The notes below the pieces were generated by a model that did not search any database, had not been told where the DNA came from, and saw nothing but the letters and a program-made list of their open reading frames with translations. Below are positions 7,053 through 14,734 of a stretch of DNA of 20,047 bases, one piece after another (within the stretch, counting starts at the first letter, position 1; every line of letters begins with the position of its first letter). Location: NCBI GenBank assembly GCA_902362365.1, contig CABIVQ010000017.1:35788-55834 (forward strand), in the 5' to 3' direction. This DNA is from Clostridiaceae bacterium. Its GTDB lineage: Bacteria > Bacillota > Clostridia > Peptostreptococcales > Peptostreptococcaceae. A program made the position numbers and the translations under genes.

Positions 7053-8603
7053 TTATCTGTTATTTTTTAATTTTAATTTAGTTTTAGCCATATCCATAAA
7101 GTAATTTATTTCTTCAATCTTAAAAATTATAACTAAAACTCCATAGATTAAAACACCTATAGATATAGAAGCTCCTAAAGATGTTATTTGACCGAGTAAA
7201 GATTCATCTAAAATATACGCCAGTTTACCATAAGCAAATTTAGTCACGATACCCATTATAATTGCTGCTATTATGGATTTTGTACAGGTTATAAATATAC
7301 TTTTGCCCCCAAAACTCCCTACCTTTCTTTTTAATGTAAAGTAGAAAATTGTTAAGCCAATATAAGCAGAAATTGTACTTGCTATAGCAAGACCTATATA
7401 TCCCATATATTTTGATAATATCAAGTTTAAAACTATATTAAACCCTATAGATATTAATCCATTCATCATCGGTGTTTTTGTATCGTGAAGAGAGTAAAAT
7501 GCTCTAGACATAACATTTCTTAACGACCAAGCTATTATACCTATTATATATACAATAAGTATATTACCAGTAATAATAGTGTCTTCTGGAGTAAATTTAC
7601 CTCTTTGGAAAAGCACCTCTACAATAGGATACGCTAATACTATAGTCCCTACACTTATAGGTATAAGGAAAATCACTATACTATTTATAGTTTTTTTCAG
7701 TGAAACCTTAAATCCATCTTTGTTGTCAGAAGCTAAAGCTTTTGACATTAAAGGATATACTACCGATAGTATAGATGTAACAAATATAGCTGATACAAAC
7801 CCATAAAGTCTATTCGCATAGTTAAATGCAGAAACTACTCCATCTCCAAATGTAGATGCTAGTGTACCATCTATTAAAGTATTTACTTGTTCAACACCAA
7901 CACCTATTAATACAGGTAAAATTAGTATTATCAAATGTTTAACATTTTCATCTTTTAAATCTACCCTTATGTTATACCTAAATCCTTTTTTATATGCAGA
8001 TGGAAGTTGAAATAAAGCTTGTGACATTAATGCTATTAACGAACCTACTATAAGAACATATGTATTAGTCTTCATACTTATAATTATAGATGCTATTATT
8101 ATAAGGTTATAAGGTATTCCCATTAATTCAGGTACTTTAAAGTTATCTTTTAACTGAAGAAAAGCTTTTAATATATTATTCAATCCTATAAATAACACTG
8201 CCCAAAGTATTATTCTAGTAAAACGAATGGTAATATCTAACTTCTCACCTTCAAATCCAATAGCAAATGCCTTTACTAATGGTTCTGTAAAAATCATACC
8301 TAAAATAATAATACATATAGATAATATACTAACTATATTTATTAGGTTATTAATAAAATCATTAGCCTTCTTTTCTCCACCTTTTTGGCTTACTTGACTA
8401 TATATAGGTATTAAACTAGTTGATATAGCCGCTCCTACAGCAGTAAACAATATTGTAGGTATCTTCATAGCTGTTATATATGCATCTGCATATATTCCTG
8501 CGCCATAGAAAGCTGCAAATACTTGTTCTCTTATTAATCCTAATACCTTTGATAAAATTGTAAGAGCCATAATCATAACTGTTGTTTTTGCTACTTTTGA
8601 CAT
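7053..8603 (-). CDS. murJ: MurJ/MviN-family lipid-linked precursor flippase
   Basis: This 516-residue integral membrane protein has about 14 hydrophobic helices and the MOP-superfamily MurJ pattern: SKVLGLIREQVFAAFYGAG at about 18-36 and ADAYITAMKIPTILF following, with TLIDGTLAS and NVMSRAFYSLHDTKTPM later in the chain. MurJ proteins move undecaprenyl-linked intermediates, classically lipid II, to the outer leaflet. Here it ends an operon with LicD and CDP-glycerol transfer genes, so it may export the teichoic acid repeat, the role TacF plays in pneumococcus. That substrate is inference; a second housekeeping murJ elsewhere would support it. AAAGGAG precedes the ATG. The IS begins about six bases after its stop codon, and no murJ-specific terminator remains visible. 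Confidence 0.87.
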   Translation of the reverse strand: MSKVAKTTVMIMALTILSKVLGLIREQVFAAFYGAGIYADAYITAMKIPTILFTAVGAAISTSLIPIYSQVSQKGGEKKANDFINNLINIVSILSICIIILGMIFTEPLVKAFAIGFEGEKLDITIRFTRIILWAVLFIGLNNILKAFLQLKDNFKVPELMGIPYNLIIIASIIISMKTNTYVLIVGSLIALMSQALFQLPSAYKKGFRYNIRVDLKDENVKHLIILILPVLIGVGVEQVNTLIDGTLASTFGDGVVSAFNYANRLYGFVSAIFVTSILSVVYPLMSKALASDNKDGFKVSLKKTINSIVIFLIPISVGTIVLAYPIVEVLFQRGKFTPEDTIITGNILIVYIIGIIAWSLRNVMSRAFYSLHDTKTPMMNGLISIGFNIVLNLILSKYMGYIGLAIASTISAYIGLTIFYFTLKRKVGSFGGKSIFITCTKSIIAAIIMGIVTKFAYGKLAYILDESLLGQITSLGASISIGVLIYGVLVIIFKIEEINYFMDMAKTKLKLKNNR

Positions 8604-8621
8604 AATAAAGCTCCTTTAGAT

Positions 8622-9416
8622 TTATTTTTTATAAGACTTTCCTAAGTCTATATGTATTATACTGTGATGAGATACTCTCTTATCTTCTGGTGGAAGCTTC
8701 ATATAGTCACCATAATAATCTGTCAGAAAATCTTCAACCTTTTCTGGTACATAAAATTTATGACCTTCAAATTCCATTTCTCTTGGCTTCCCAAAATATT
8801 CTCTTTTGAAAACAAGCCCCCTCCCTGTATTATCCACACATAAACATTCTTCTTTTCTCCATCTATCATAAACGATATTGTTCCATAAATTTAATATCGT
8901 TCTTTTATAAAATAATGGTTTTAGCATTTTTTTTACTAGATTTTTATCACAAGTATAAAGTCCACTTCTTGCAAACTCAGTACCACATAAAACCCTTTTA
9001 TTTATATATTGAACAAATTTATTTTTAGGACATTCATCTATTATAAATATATCTACATATATACCATGATGTATATTCCAATCCTTAGAGACTTTTTCTA
9101 CAAAAGATGTATCATTCATTCTAACCTTAGGCATAACTAATTTATATTCTGGGTCAGTTTCTTCTGTTTGTAAAAAGAACTTAGAATTTAATTCCGTCTT
9201 GCAAACTTCAACAAATTTTTCATAATTCTCTCTATCCATAATTAAATCTGCATCATCATCCCAAGGTATAAATCCCTGATGTCTTATCGCACCAATTGCC
9301 GTGCCATAAGCTAAGTAGTAGACTATTCTATTTTCTCGACATAGTCTATCTATCTCTACCATAATATCTACTATTTTTAGTTGAACCTGTCTAAGTAATT
9401 TATTTTCTTTTTCCAT
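8622..9416 (-). CDS. licD: LicD-family phosphocholine transferase
   Basis: A 264-residue cytoplasmic protein with the LicD core: YYLAYGTAIGAIRHQGFIPW followed by DDDADLIMDRENYEKF (roughly residues 33-68), the nucleotidyltransferase-fold active site, then HHGIYVDIFIIDECP near 140. LicD proteins transfer phosphocholine from CDP-choline to teichoic acid or lipopolysaccharide sugars. With licA, licB and licC next door the assignment is well supported. GGAGAG lies before the ATG; it is 16 bases downstream of the CDP-glycerol transferase gene and 18 upstream of murJ. Only one LicD is present here, whereas pneumococcus has two. Some LicD relatives transfer phosphoribitol-type groups instead, so acceptor and donor are inferred. 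Confidence 0.9.
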   Translation of the reverse strand: MEKENKLLRQVQLKIVDIMVEIDRLCRENRIVYYLAYGTAIGAIRHQGFIPWDDDADLIMDRENYEKFVEVCKTELNSKFFLQTEETDPEYKLVMPKVRMNDTSFVEKVSKDWNIHHGIYVDIFIIDECPKNKFVQYINKRVLCGTEFARSGLYTCDKNLVKKMLKPLFYKRTILNLWNNIVYDRWRKEECLCVDNTGRGLVFKREYFGKPREMEFEGHKFYVPEKVEDFLTDYYGDYMKLPPEDKRVSHHSIIHIDLGKSYKK

Positions 9417-9432
9417 TTTACTCTCTCCAATA

Positions 9433-10629
9433 TTAAAGTAATTTAATTCTATTATATATTCTTACACAGTTATTATTGTCTATAACTCCAAAGCAATCAG
9501 ATATTCTATCTTTGTAAAAATCGCTTATTATAAAATTATTTTTAAACATTCCTTCAATTGCATTTACTAACTCTTCTTCATTGTCAAATATATCCCCAAA
9601 TCCATCATGTTTATAACTAAAGTATCCTTTTTGATAATGCCCATCATCAAAATGATAATATAATATAGGTTTTTCCATATACCCAAAATCAAAAAATACA
9701 CTTGAGTAATCAGTTATTAACAATTTAGATTCTTTTAATAAACCTTGTACATCATAATCTTCTTTTTTAGCTATTTTTATAACATCATCATAAATGGTAT
9801 TAAAATAATGTATGTATTGCTGTATTTCATAATGAGGGTAAAATATCATTTCATAGTTATTTTCTCTCAATAATTTAACAATTTTTTCATTATTAATTAA
9901 TGAATTGTATCTATTAAAATAATCTGAATTATAAAATACACTATCTGGCAAAGTTTTTTCTTTTTTATAAGAAGGATTAACTATATTACTTCTCCATGTA
10001 GGCATTAACAGTATTTGATTCTTAGTTTCAAAATTACTCAACAAATCAAATCTTGCTAGCCCAGTCTTTTCAACCTCATATTCTTTGTATCCATAACTTT
10101 CACTATATGCTATAGATTCATATTCTTTTTGTGTACTTGTAATAAATAAATCTAATTTAGTAGACTTCTTACCGTATATATCACTTAAATCATGATTTAT
10201 AACACCATGTTGTAGAAGTACAAATTTTGTTCTATTCTTTCTATCTAATATCATCTTATATAATTTATATGCCCATGGCTCTAAGTGACCTATATGGGTT
10301 GATATTGCATATTTACATTTTAAAAAAGCTATTTTATGTTCTAAACTTTTATACTCAATAATATTTCCAAAGTCTTTAACCTTGTTATAATCATTTTTAT
10401 AACTACTATCTATTACGTAATATGCATCTATCTCCGGATGATTCTCCCTCATATACTTGAAAAATACATATCCATTATCCTTAGCTTCCGTCCCTCTTTC
10501 ACTTATAAGCCATGCCCCATCATATTTTCTTGATATTGGACTAAATATAGATTTAAATTTAGTAATTAACATATCAAAAAACTGTGGAATTAACCGTAAA
10601 ACTGTAGATATAATTTGTTTTAATTTCAT
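9433..10629 (-). CDS. CDP-glycerol glycerophosphotransferase (TagB/TagF family)
   Basis: A 398-residue peripheral membrane enzyme of the Glyphos_transf family. It should add glycerol-phosphate from CDP-glycerol to a lipid-linked sugar or chain at the inner face of the membrane. Seen directly: an amphipathic/hydrophobic N-terminus (about 1-32), a catalytic histidine segment LLQHGVINHDLSDIYGKKS near 140, MPTWRS near 208, FYPHYEIQQYI near 262, and the signature LLITDYSSVFFDFGYMEKPI, then YYHFD, near 305-335. Single-domain size fits a TagB-like primer enzyme or a monofunctional transferase better than a long TagF polymerase. AGGAG precedes the ATG. It lies between the GT2 genes and licD, which suggests a glycerol-phosphate in the repeating unit or linkage. 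Confidence 0.88.
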   Translation of the reverse strand: MKLKQIISTVLRLIPQFFDMLITKFKSIFSPISRKYDGAWLISERGTEAKDNGYVFFKYMRENHPEIDAYYVIDSSYKNDYNKVKDFGNIIEYKSLEHKIAFLKCKYAISTHIGHLEPWAYKLYKMILDRKNRTKFVLLQHGVINHDLSDIYGKKSTKLDLFITSTQKEYESIAYSESYGYKEYEVEKTGLARFDLLSNFETKNQILLMPTWRSNIVNPSYKKEKTLPDSVFYNSDYFNRYNSLINNEKIVKLLRENNYEMIFYPHYEIQQYIHYFNTIYDDVIKIAKKEDYDVQGLLKESKLLITDYSSVFFDFGYMEKPILYYHFDDGHYQKGYFSYKHDGFGDIFDNEEELVNAIEGMFKNNFIISDFYKDRISDCFGVIDNNNCVRIYNRIKLL

Positions 10630-10660
10630 TAAACTGCTCTCCTAATATAATTTTAATATA

Positions 10661-11461
10661 TTATAACTTAAAATTAATACTTTCCTTTATTCCTTTTATA
10701 AATAACGTTCCAAAATTCTCAACTAATCTAGACTTTTTTATACCGAAAACAATAAACATGGGTAGTCCAAGAGTATTACCAAACAATCTCTTAAACAATG
10801 GTCCCTTCGCAACGAATGATTTTTCATCTAAATAGTTATTATCCTTCTTAGGGTGATATGCAATTAATTCAGGGAAGAAACACATCTTTTTATATCCTTT
10901 ATTATAAAGATCCATTAAGTATATATTTTCTTCACCAGAATTATACTTTCTTCCAACTCCAAATCTTTCATCAAAACCAATTTTGTAGTCTGGAACATTT
11001 TTAATATTTATATAAATATCAAATGATATTTGCTTTAGAGTATGCCTTTTAGAGAAGTTTATTTGCTGTTCATTTGGATATACTTTCGTGTATTCATTTC
11101 TATCTGGATCCATATGCATAAATGTAGCTACATCTGGGTCATACTCTTCTATATACCTTTTTACTGTTTCAAATGCATTAGGTGCATACCAACAGTCATC
11201 ATCTGTAAATGTTAATACATCTCCTGATACATATGGTAGTCCTGCATTTCTCGAAACAGATATTCCTTTTTCATCTATTCTTATATGTTTTACATCACCT
11301 ATAGAATAAATTTTTACTATCTCTGCTACAACGTCATGATTGTCTTGAGTTACTATTATTAGCTCTATATTTTTATAGGTTTGACTTTCTATACTTTTAA
11401 ATAATCTATGTAGCTCATTAACTCTTGTTCCCAGCGTTGGTAATAGTAGTGAAAATTTCAT
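10661..11461 (-). CDS. Family 2 glycosyltransferase
   Basis: A 266-residue cytoplasmic GT-A enzyme. LLLPTLGTRVNELHRLFKSI at the N-terminus is the nucleotide-sugar entry strand and helix; SRNAGLPYVSGDVLTFTDDD then CWYAP at about 72-96 carries the metal-binding acidic DDD; GVGRKYNSGEENIYLMDL near 167-185 provides the second acidic region. A hydrophobic stretch near the C-terminus (LPMFIVFGIKK) could touch the membrane. Donor and acceptor sugars cannot be read from the sequence. AAAGGAA precedes the ATG. Position between another GT2 gene and the CDP-glycerol transferase suggests it adds a sugar to the lipid-linked teichoic acid unit. Confidence 0.87.
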   Translation of the reverse strand: MKFSLLLPTLGTRVNELHRLFKSIESQTYKNIELIIVTQDNHDVVAEIVKIYSIGDVKHIRIDEKGISVSRNAGLPYVSGDVLTFTDDDCWYAPNAFETVKRYIEEYDPDVATFMHMDPDRNEYTKVYPNEQQINFSKRHTLKQISFDIYINIKNVPDYKIGFDERFGVGRKYNSGEENIYLMDLYNKGYKKMCFFPELIAYHPKKDNNYLDEKSFVAKGPLFKRLFGNTLGLPMFIVFGIKKSRLVENFGTLFIKGIKESINFKL

Positions 11462-11489
11462 TTTATATTTCCTTTCTATACTTTATAAA

Positions 11490-12257
11490 TTAATATTTAA
11501 AATAATGTTTTTTTACTGTAATAAAAGCGTAATTTATAAAACACCATGATGCTTTTATTACATTTAAATTTTCTATATTTCTTAAAATATTCCAAGTCCA
11601 AGTAGCTGATTTTATCTTATTTTCAGATATAGAACCTGTTCTTTTTCTATAAAAAGCTAAATTTTCATTTATTCCATATGCATCTATACCCTTTTTTAAT
11701 ATTGATAGCCAAGTAATAAAATCCTCATGTTTTAATGTAGGCATTTCTATTTTACCAACCTTTTCTCTATCTATCATTACTGTTAAGCAACCTATACAGT
11801 TATACTTTAGCAATTCGTTATAAGTTACTTTATTTGGCACACTTATTATTTTTCCCAAATTATTTCCATCTTCATTTATAAATTCATATCCAGTAAAGGA
11901 AAATCTAATATCTTTAGATCTCATAAATTTAACTTGCTCTTCTAATTTATTTGATTTCCACAAGTCATCACTATCTAAAAAAGCAATATATCTTCCTTTT
12001 GCTTTTTCAATCCCCTTATTCCTAGATTTTGCTACACCTTCATTAACCTCTGAATATATAGGAACTATTCTATCATCAATTAAAGCTAACTTTGATATAA
12101 TCTCTCTTGATCTATCACTTGAGCAGTCATCTATAAGAATCATTTCCCAATCTTGGTAGGTCTGTTCTAATACACTTTTTACAGTATCTTCTAAAAAAGA
12201 TTCTGCATTATATACAGGTGTAATTATTGAAACAACATCTCTATTTATATTATTCAT
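11490..12257 (-). CDS. Family 2 glycosyltransferase, first gene of the licD operon
   Basis: A 255-residue GT-A protein with textbook motifs: VSIITPVYNAESFLEDTVKS at about 9-28, WEMILIDDCSSDRS near 36-49, SRNKGIEKAKGRYIAFLDSD then DLW around 81-103 (metal-binding DSD), and a HEDFITWL segment near 177 acting as the ED motif. It resembles bacterial envelope GT2 enzymes that add a sugar to an undecaprenyl-linked intermediate; donor unknown. GGAG precedes the ATG. A well-formed promoter lies upstream, so this gene opens the operon through two GT2 genes, the CDP-glycerol transferase, licD and murJ. Confidence 0.9.
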   Translation of the reverse strand: MNNINRDVVSIITPVYNAESFLEDTVKSVLEQTYQDWEMILIDDCSSDRSREIISKLALIDDRIVPIYSEVNEGVAKSRNKGIEKAKGRYIAFLDSDDLWKSNKLEEQVKFMRSKDIRFSFTGYEFINEDGNNLGKIISVPNKVTYNELLKYNCIGCLTVMIDREKVGKIEMPTLKHEDFITWLSILKKGIDAYGINENLAFYRKRTGSISENKIKSATWTWNILRNIENLNVIKASWCFINYAFITVKKHYFKY

Positions 12258-12271
12258 TTTTCATCTCCTAA

Positions 12272-12287
12272 TTTATAGTCCTATAAA
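12272..12287. repeat. Short palindrome in the leader of the licD operon
   Basis: TTTATAG-TC-CTATAAA, seven-base perfect arms with a two-base centre, lies directly upstream of the AGGAG that serves the first GT2 gene. It could be a protein-binding site or a small hairpin affecting ribosome access; chance is also possible in AT-rich DNA. Confidence 0.35.
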
Positions 12288-12345
12288 CATGATTATTTCC
12301 TATTTTACAATAATAAATTTCTAAAAATACAAAATATGCTTATTT

Positions 12346-12374
12346 ATTTTATCACACTTTATATTTATCTTCAA
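12346..12374 (-). promoter_or_regulatory. Promoter of the GT2-GT2-tag-licD-murJ operon
   Basis: On the minus strand TTGAAG (12374-12369) and TAAAAT (12351-12346) are 17 bases apart, and the -10 box is preceded by TGA, giving an extended -10 (TGATAAAAT). Transcription would start near 12339, about 80 nt before the ATG. It lies right after the terminator of the preceding operon. Confidence 0.6.
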
Positions 12375-12382
12375 ATTATAAA

Positions 12383-12443
12383 AAAATAGGAGTTTAATTT
12401 TTTCAGTAAAATACAAAACTTAATGAAAAATAACTCCTATTTT
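12383..12443 (-). terminator. Terminator after the Wzy/Gtr/GT-C operon
   Basis: A 12-bp perfect stem, AAAATAGGAGTT with AACTCCTATTTT, begins within about ten bases of the last gene's stop codon. A second inner stem (TTTTTCA with TGAAAAA) stacks on it after a short mismatch. On the minus strand the stem is followed by a run of T. The structure is nearly symmetric and might work both ways. Confidence 0.8.
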
Positions 12444-12450
12444 ATAATTT

Positions 12451-13776
12451 TTAAGAATAAAAATTCTTATTATTAAATTTTATTTTTATTTTCTCTTCAT
12501 CTATTGCAAAAAACAAAAATGACATTAATGCAAATATCGAAACAGATAAACTTCTATATGTAAACCAACAGTGAATACTTGAGTGGTTCTTTAATACTAT
12601 ATACCAAGCTATTGGCATTAAAGCGATCAATAAAATAGATACTGATTTTATAATCTCTCCACTTTTCTTTTTGTATAAAATAAATACTATTAACCATGCT
12701 ATAAGTAATAAAGTAATCATTTTTAATGGAATGCTATCAAGTGTCACTAATATATTACTTTTAATTACACTTAACATACTTAGCTCAATTTCACCATGTG
12801 TAGATGATGTTCTAAATAATATTTGATCTAGTGCTTCTTTAACTACATCCTTATTTAATACAATACTTGCAATAATCCATTTACTAGCCCAGGTTATACC
12901 ATAACCTATAGCCCATAGTATTGAGATTCTTACTATCTCAAATATTCTTGATAAAATACTTTTATCTTCTTTACTTTTATTTATATCTAATAAAATCCAT
13001 ATATTTAATGGTATTCCAATAGTAATTATTGGTGTAGTTAATAAATCAAAAAAGCTTGTCACACAACCTATTATAAAAAATATATATTTTAGATAATTAT
13101 TTTTATTTATATATTCATGTAAAGTTAATACAATTATACAACTTATAAACATAATATAAAACATACTCGAAAATTGAATCGACATAGGTACTATAATAAA
13201 CATTGATGACATCATCGTCATAAAAAAACTTAACATAACACCTGTTCCAATCTTATGTTTTAATAAGTAACTTACAATTAAAAATAATCCAAACAGTATG
13301 CACATATTTAAAAATCTTATTTGAGTATAGTTAAAAAAAGCTAATAACGGTCTTAAAATAGTTAAGTAACCATGCCAGTATCTACTATAACTACTTACTC
13401 TTCCACCTTCTTGATTCTCAACGGCTTCACTTAGGTTTTCAATATTATCCTCAGCATCCATATTAGTATATATATTTGATAAAGATGAATTTATAACATC
13501 TTTGCCATTTGGAGTAAATGCCAAATTAAGCATCCATGAATCTGTAAAGTTATCTAGTTGAGCAGATTTTGAACCAAAAAATAATTTTGGATAAACCCCC
13601 TCTTGTTTAAGTTGTGCTACAGAATCTTTTACATTTGACTTTATATTATTATTCGGAATAGAATATGCTGCAAATATAGATGCTAAAAATATACTAATCA
13701 AAATAATATATATTTTTAGTATATTAAAACCTGATTTTATATAGTTATGAGTTTTTTTTCTTTTTACACTAAGCAT
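12451..13776 (-). CDS. GT-C-like polytopic membrane protein, copy 2
   Basis: A 441-residue protein with an N-terminal membrane helix (about 22-41), then an extracellular loop carrying LDNFTDSWMLNLAF and SYSRYWHGYLTILRPLL, followed by about eight or nine further helices and a late loop SSIHCWFTYRSLSVSI. One membrane anchor, a large first outer loop with acidic residues, then many helices is the layout of GT-C glycosyltransferases that use polyprenyl-phosphate sugars. It is clearly paralogous to the gene at 14735-16012. The start codon directly abuts the preceding GT2 stop and has no good ribosome binding site, so translation is probably coupled. Likely job: transfer of a sugar flipped by the GtrA protein onto a teichoic acid or wall glycan. 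No named family was recognised. Confidence 0.72.
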   Translation of the reverse strand: MLSVKRKKTHNYIKSGFNILKIYIILISIFLASIFAAYSIPNNNIKSNVKDSVAQLKQEGVYPKLFFGSKSAQLDNFTDSWMLNLAFTPNGKDVINSSLSNIYTNMDAEDNIENLSEAVENQEGGRVSSYSRYWHGYLTILRPLLAFFNYTQIRFLNMCILFGLFLIVSYLLKHKIGTGVMLSFFMTMMSSMFIIVPMSIQFSSMFYIMFISCIIVLTLHEYINKNNYLKYIFFIIGCVTSFFDLLTTPIITIGIPLNIWILLDINKSKEDKSILSRIFEIVRISILWAIGYGITWASKWIIASIVLNKDVVKEALDQILFRTSSTHGEIELSMLSVIKSNILVTLDSIPLKMITLLLIAWLIVFILYKKKSGEIIKSVSILLIALMPIAWYIVLKNHSSIHCWFTYRSLSVSIFALMSFLFFAIDEEKIKIKFNNKNFYS

Positions 13777-14706
13777 CTATTTACTACTTTCACTTTCCAT
13801 CATATTAATTGCAATTTCATAAAATTGGTCTGAATGCTTTTTAACTGTGTCCAGTATAAGACCACAAGCTAATGATAATAATGATGTTATTAATAAACCT
13901 ACTGCAACTATAAGAGTTGGGAACTTTGCAACTAATCCAGTTCTAAAATACGCTGTTAACACAGGTATGAACATCACTCCAGATAATAATAACACTAATG
14001 TAGATATTATTCCAAAGAAAGAAAGTGGCTTATAATCCTTAAATAGCTTTAATATCGTTCTTAAAACTCTAAATCCATCAGAAAATGTATTTAATTTAGA
14101 TTCACTACCTTCTGGTCTATCTCTATAAGCTATAGGTATTTCTCTTATAAGGAATCCTTTATCTAATGCATGTATACTCATTTCTGTTTCGATCTCAAAT
14201 CCCTTAGATAAAACAGGGAATGATTTTACGAATCTTTTATTAAAAGCTCTACAACCAGTCATTATATCCTTAACATCACTCTTAAACATACTATTTATTA
14301 ACCCCCTAACCATCTTGTTTCCAAAATTATGGAATGGTCTTTTATTCTCTTCAAAATATGTACTAGATAATCTATCTCCTATTGCCATATCAGCCTTACC
14401 TTCTAGTACAAACTTTGCCACTTCATAAGAATCTGCTGCTGGATACGTATCATCTCCATCAACCATTATGTAGCAATCTGCATCAATATCTCTAAACATA
14501 CTTCTTACAACATTACCTTTTCCTTGGCGATACTCTGGAACAACTATTGCACCAGCTTCTTTTGCGATTTTAGCTGTATTATCTTTTGAATTATTATCAT
14601 ATACATAAATTTTTGCCTCTGGTATTACATTTTTAAAGTCTTCAACAACAGACTTTATTGTTAATTCTTCATTATAACACGGTATTAGAACTGCTATTTT
14701 ACTCAT
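13777..14706 (-). CDS. DPM1/GtrB-like polyprenyl-phosphate glycosyltransferase (GT2)
   Basis: A 309-residue protein. Residues 1-225 are a GT2 domain of the dolichol-phosphate-mannose synthase type: VLIPCYNEELTIKSVVEDF at 6-24, YVYDNNSKDNTAKIAKEAGA, IMVDGDDTYPAADSY (metal-binding DGD) near 95, and GCRAFNKRFVKSFPVLSKGF then EIETEM around 150-176. Residues about 228-285 form two membrane helices, the usual GtrB/CsbB C-terminal anchor. It should load a sugar from a nucleotide donor onto undecaprenyl phosphate at the inner face. GGAGGGG stands before the ATG. It lies between two GT-C-like genes with a GtrA gene just upstream, completing the three-component extracytoplasmic glycosylation set. The sugar is unknown. 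Confidence 0.9.
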   Translation of the reverse strand: MSKIAVLIPCYNEELTIKSVVEDFKNVIPEAKIYVYDNNSKDNTAKIAKEAGAIVVPEYRQGKGNVVRSMFRDIDADCYIMVDGDDTYPAADSYEVAKFVLEGKADMAIGDRLSSTYFEENKRPFHNFGNKMVRGLINSMFKSDVKDIMTGCRAFNKRFVKSFPVLSKGFEIETEMSIHALDKGFLIREIPIAYRDRPEGSESKLNTFSDGFRVLRTILKLFKDYKPLSFFGIISTLVLLLSGVMFIPVLTAYFRTGLVAKFPTLIVAVGLLITSLLSLACGLILDTVKKHSDQFYEIAINMMESESSK

Positions 14707-14734
14707 TTATTCCCCTCCAAAATTAATGACTATC

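Noticed and set aside
7579..7806. Plus-strand frame inside murJ
   Set aside because: Antisense shadow of conserved MurJ coding sequence with no start signal.
8652..8843. Plus-strand frame opposite the 3' end of licD
   Set aside because: No ribosome binding site or recognisable protein; licD coding is continuous there.
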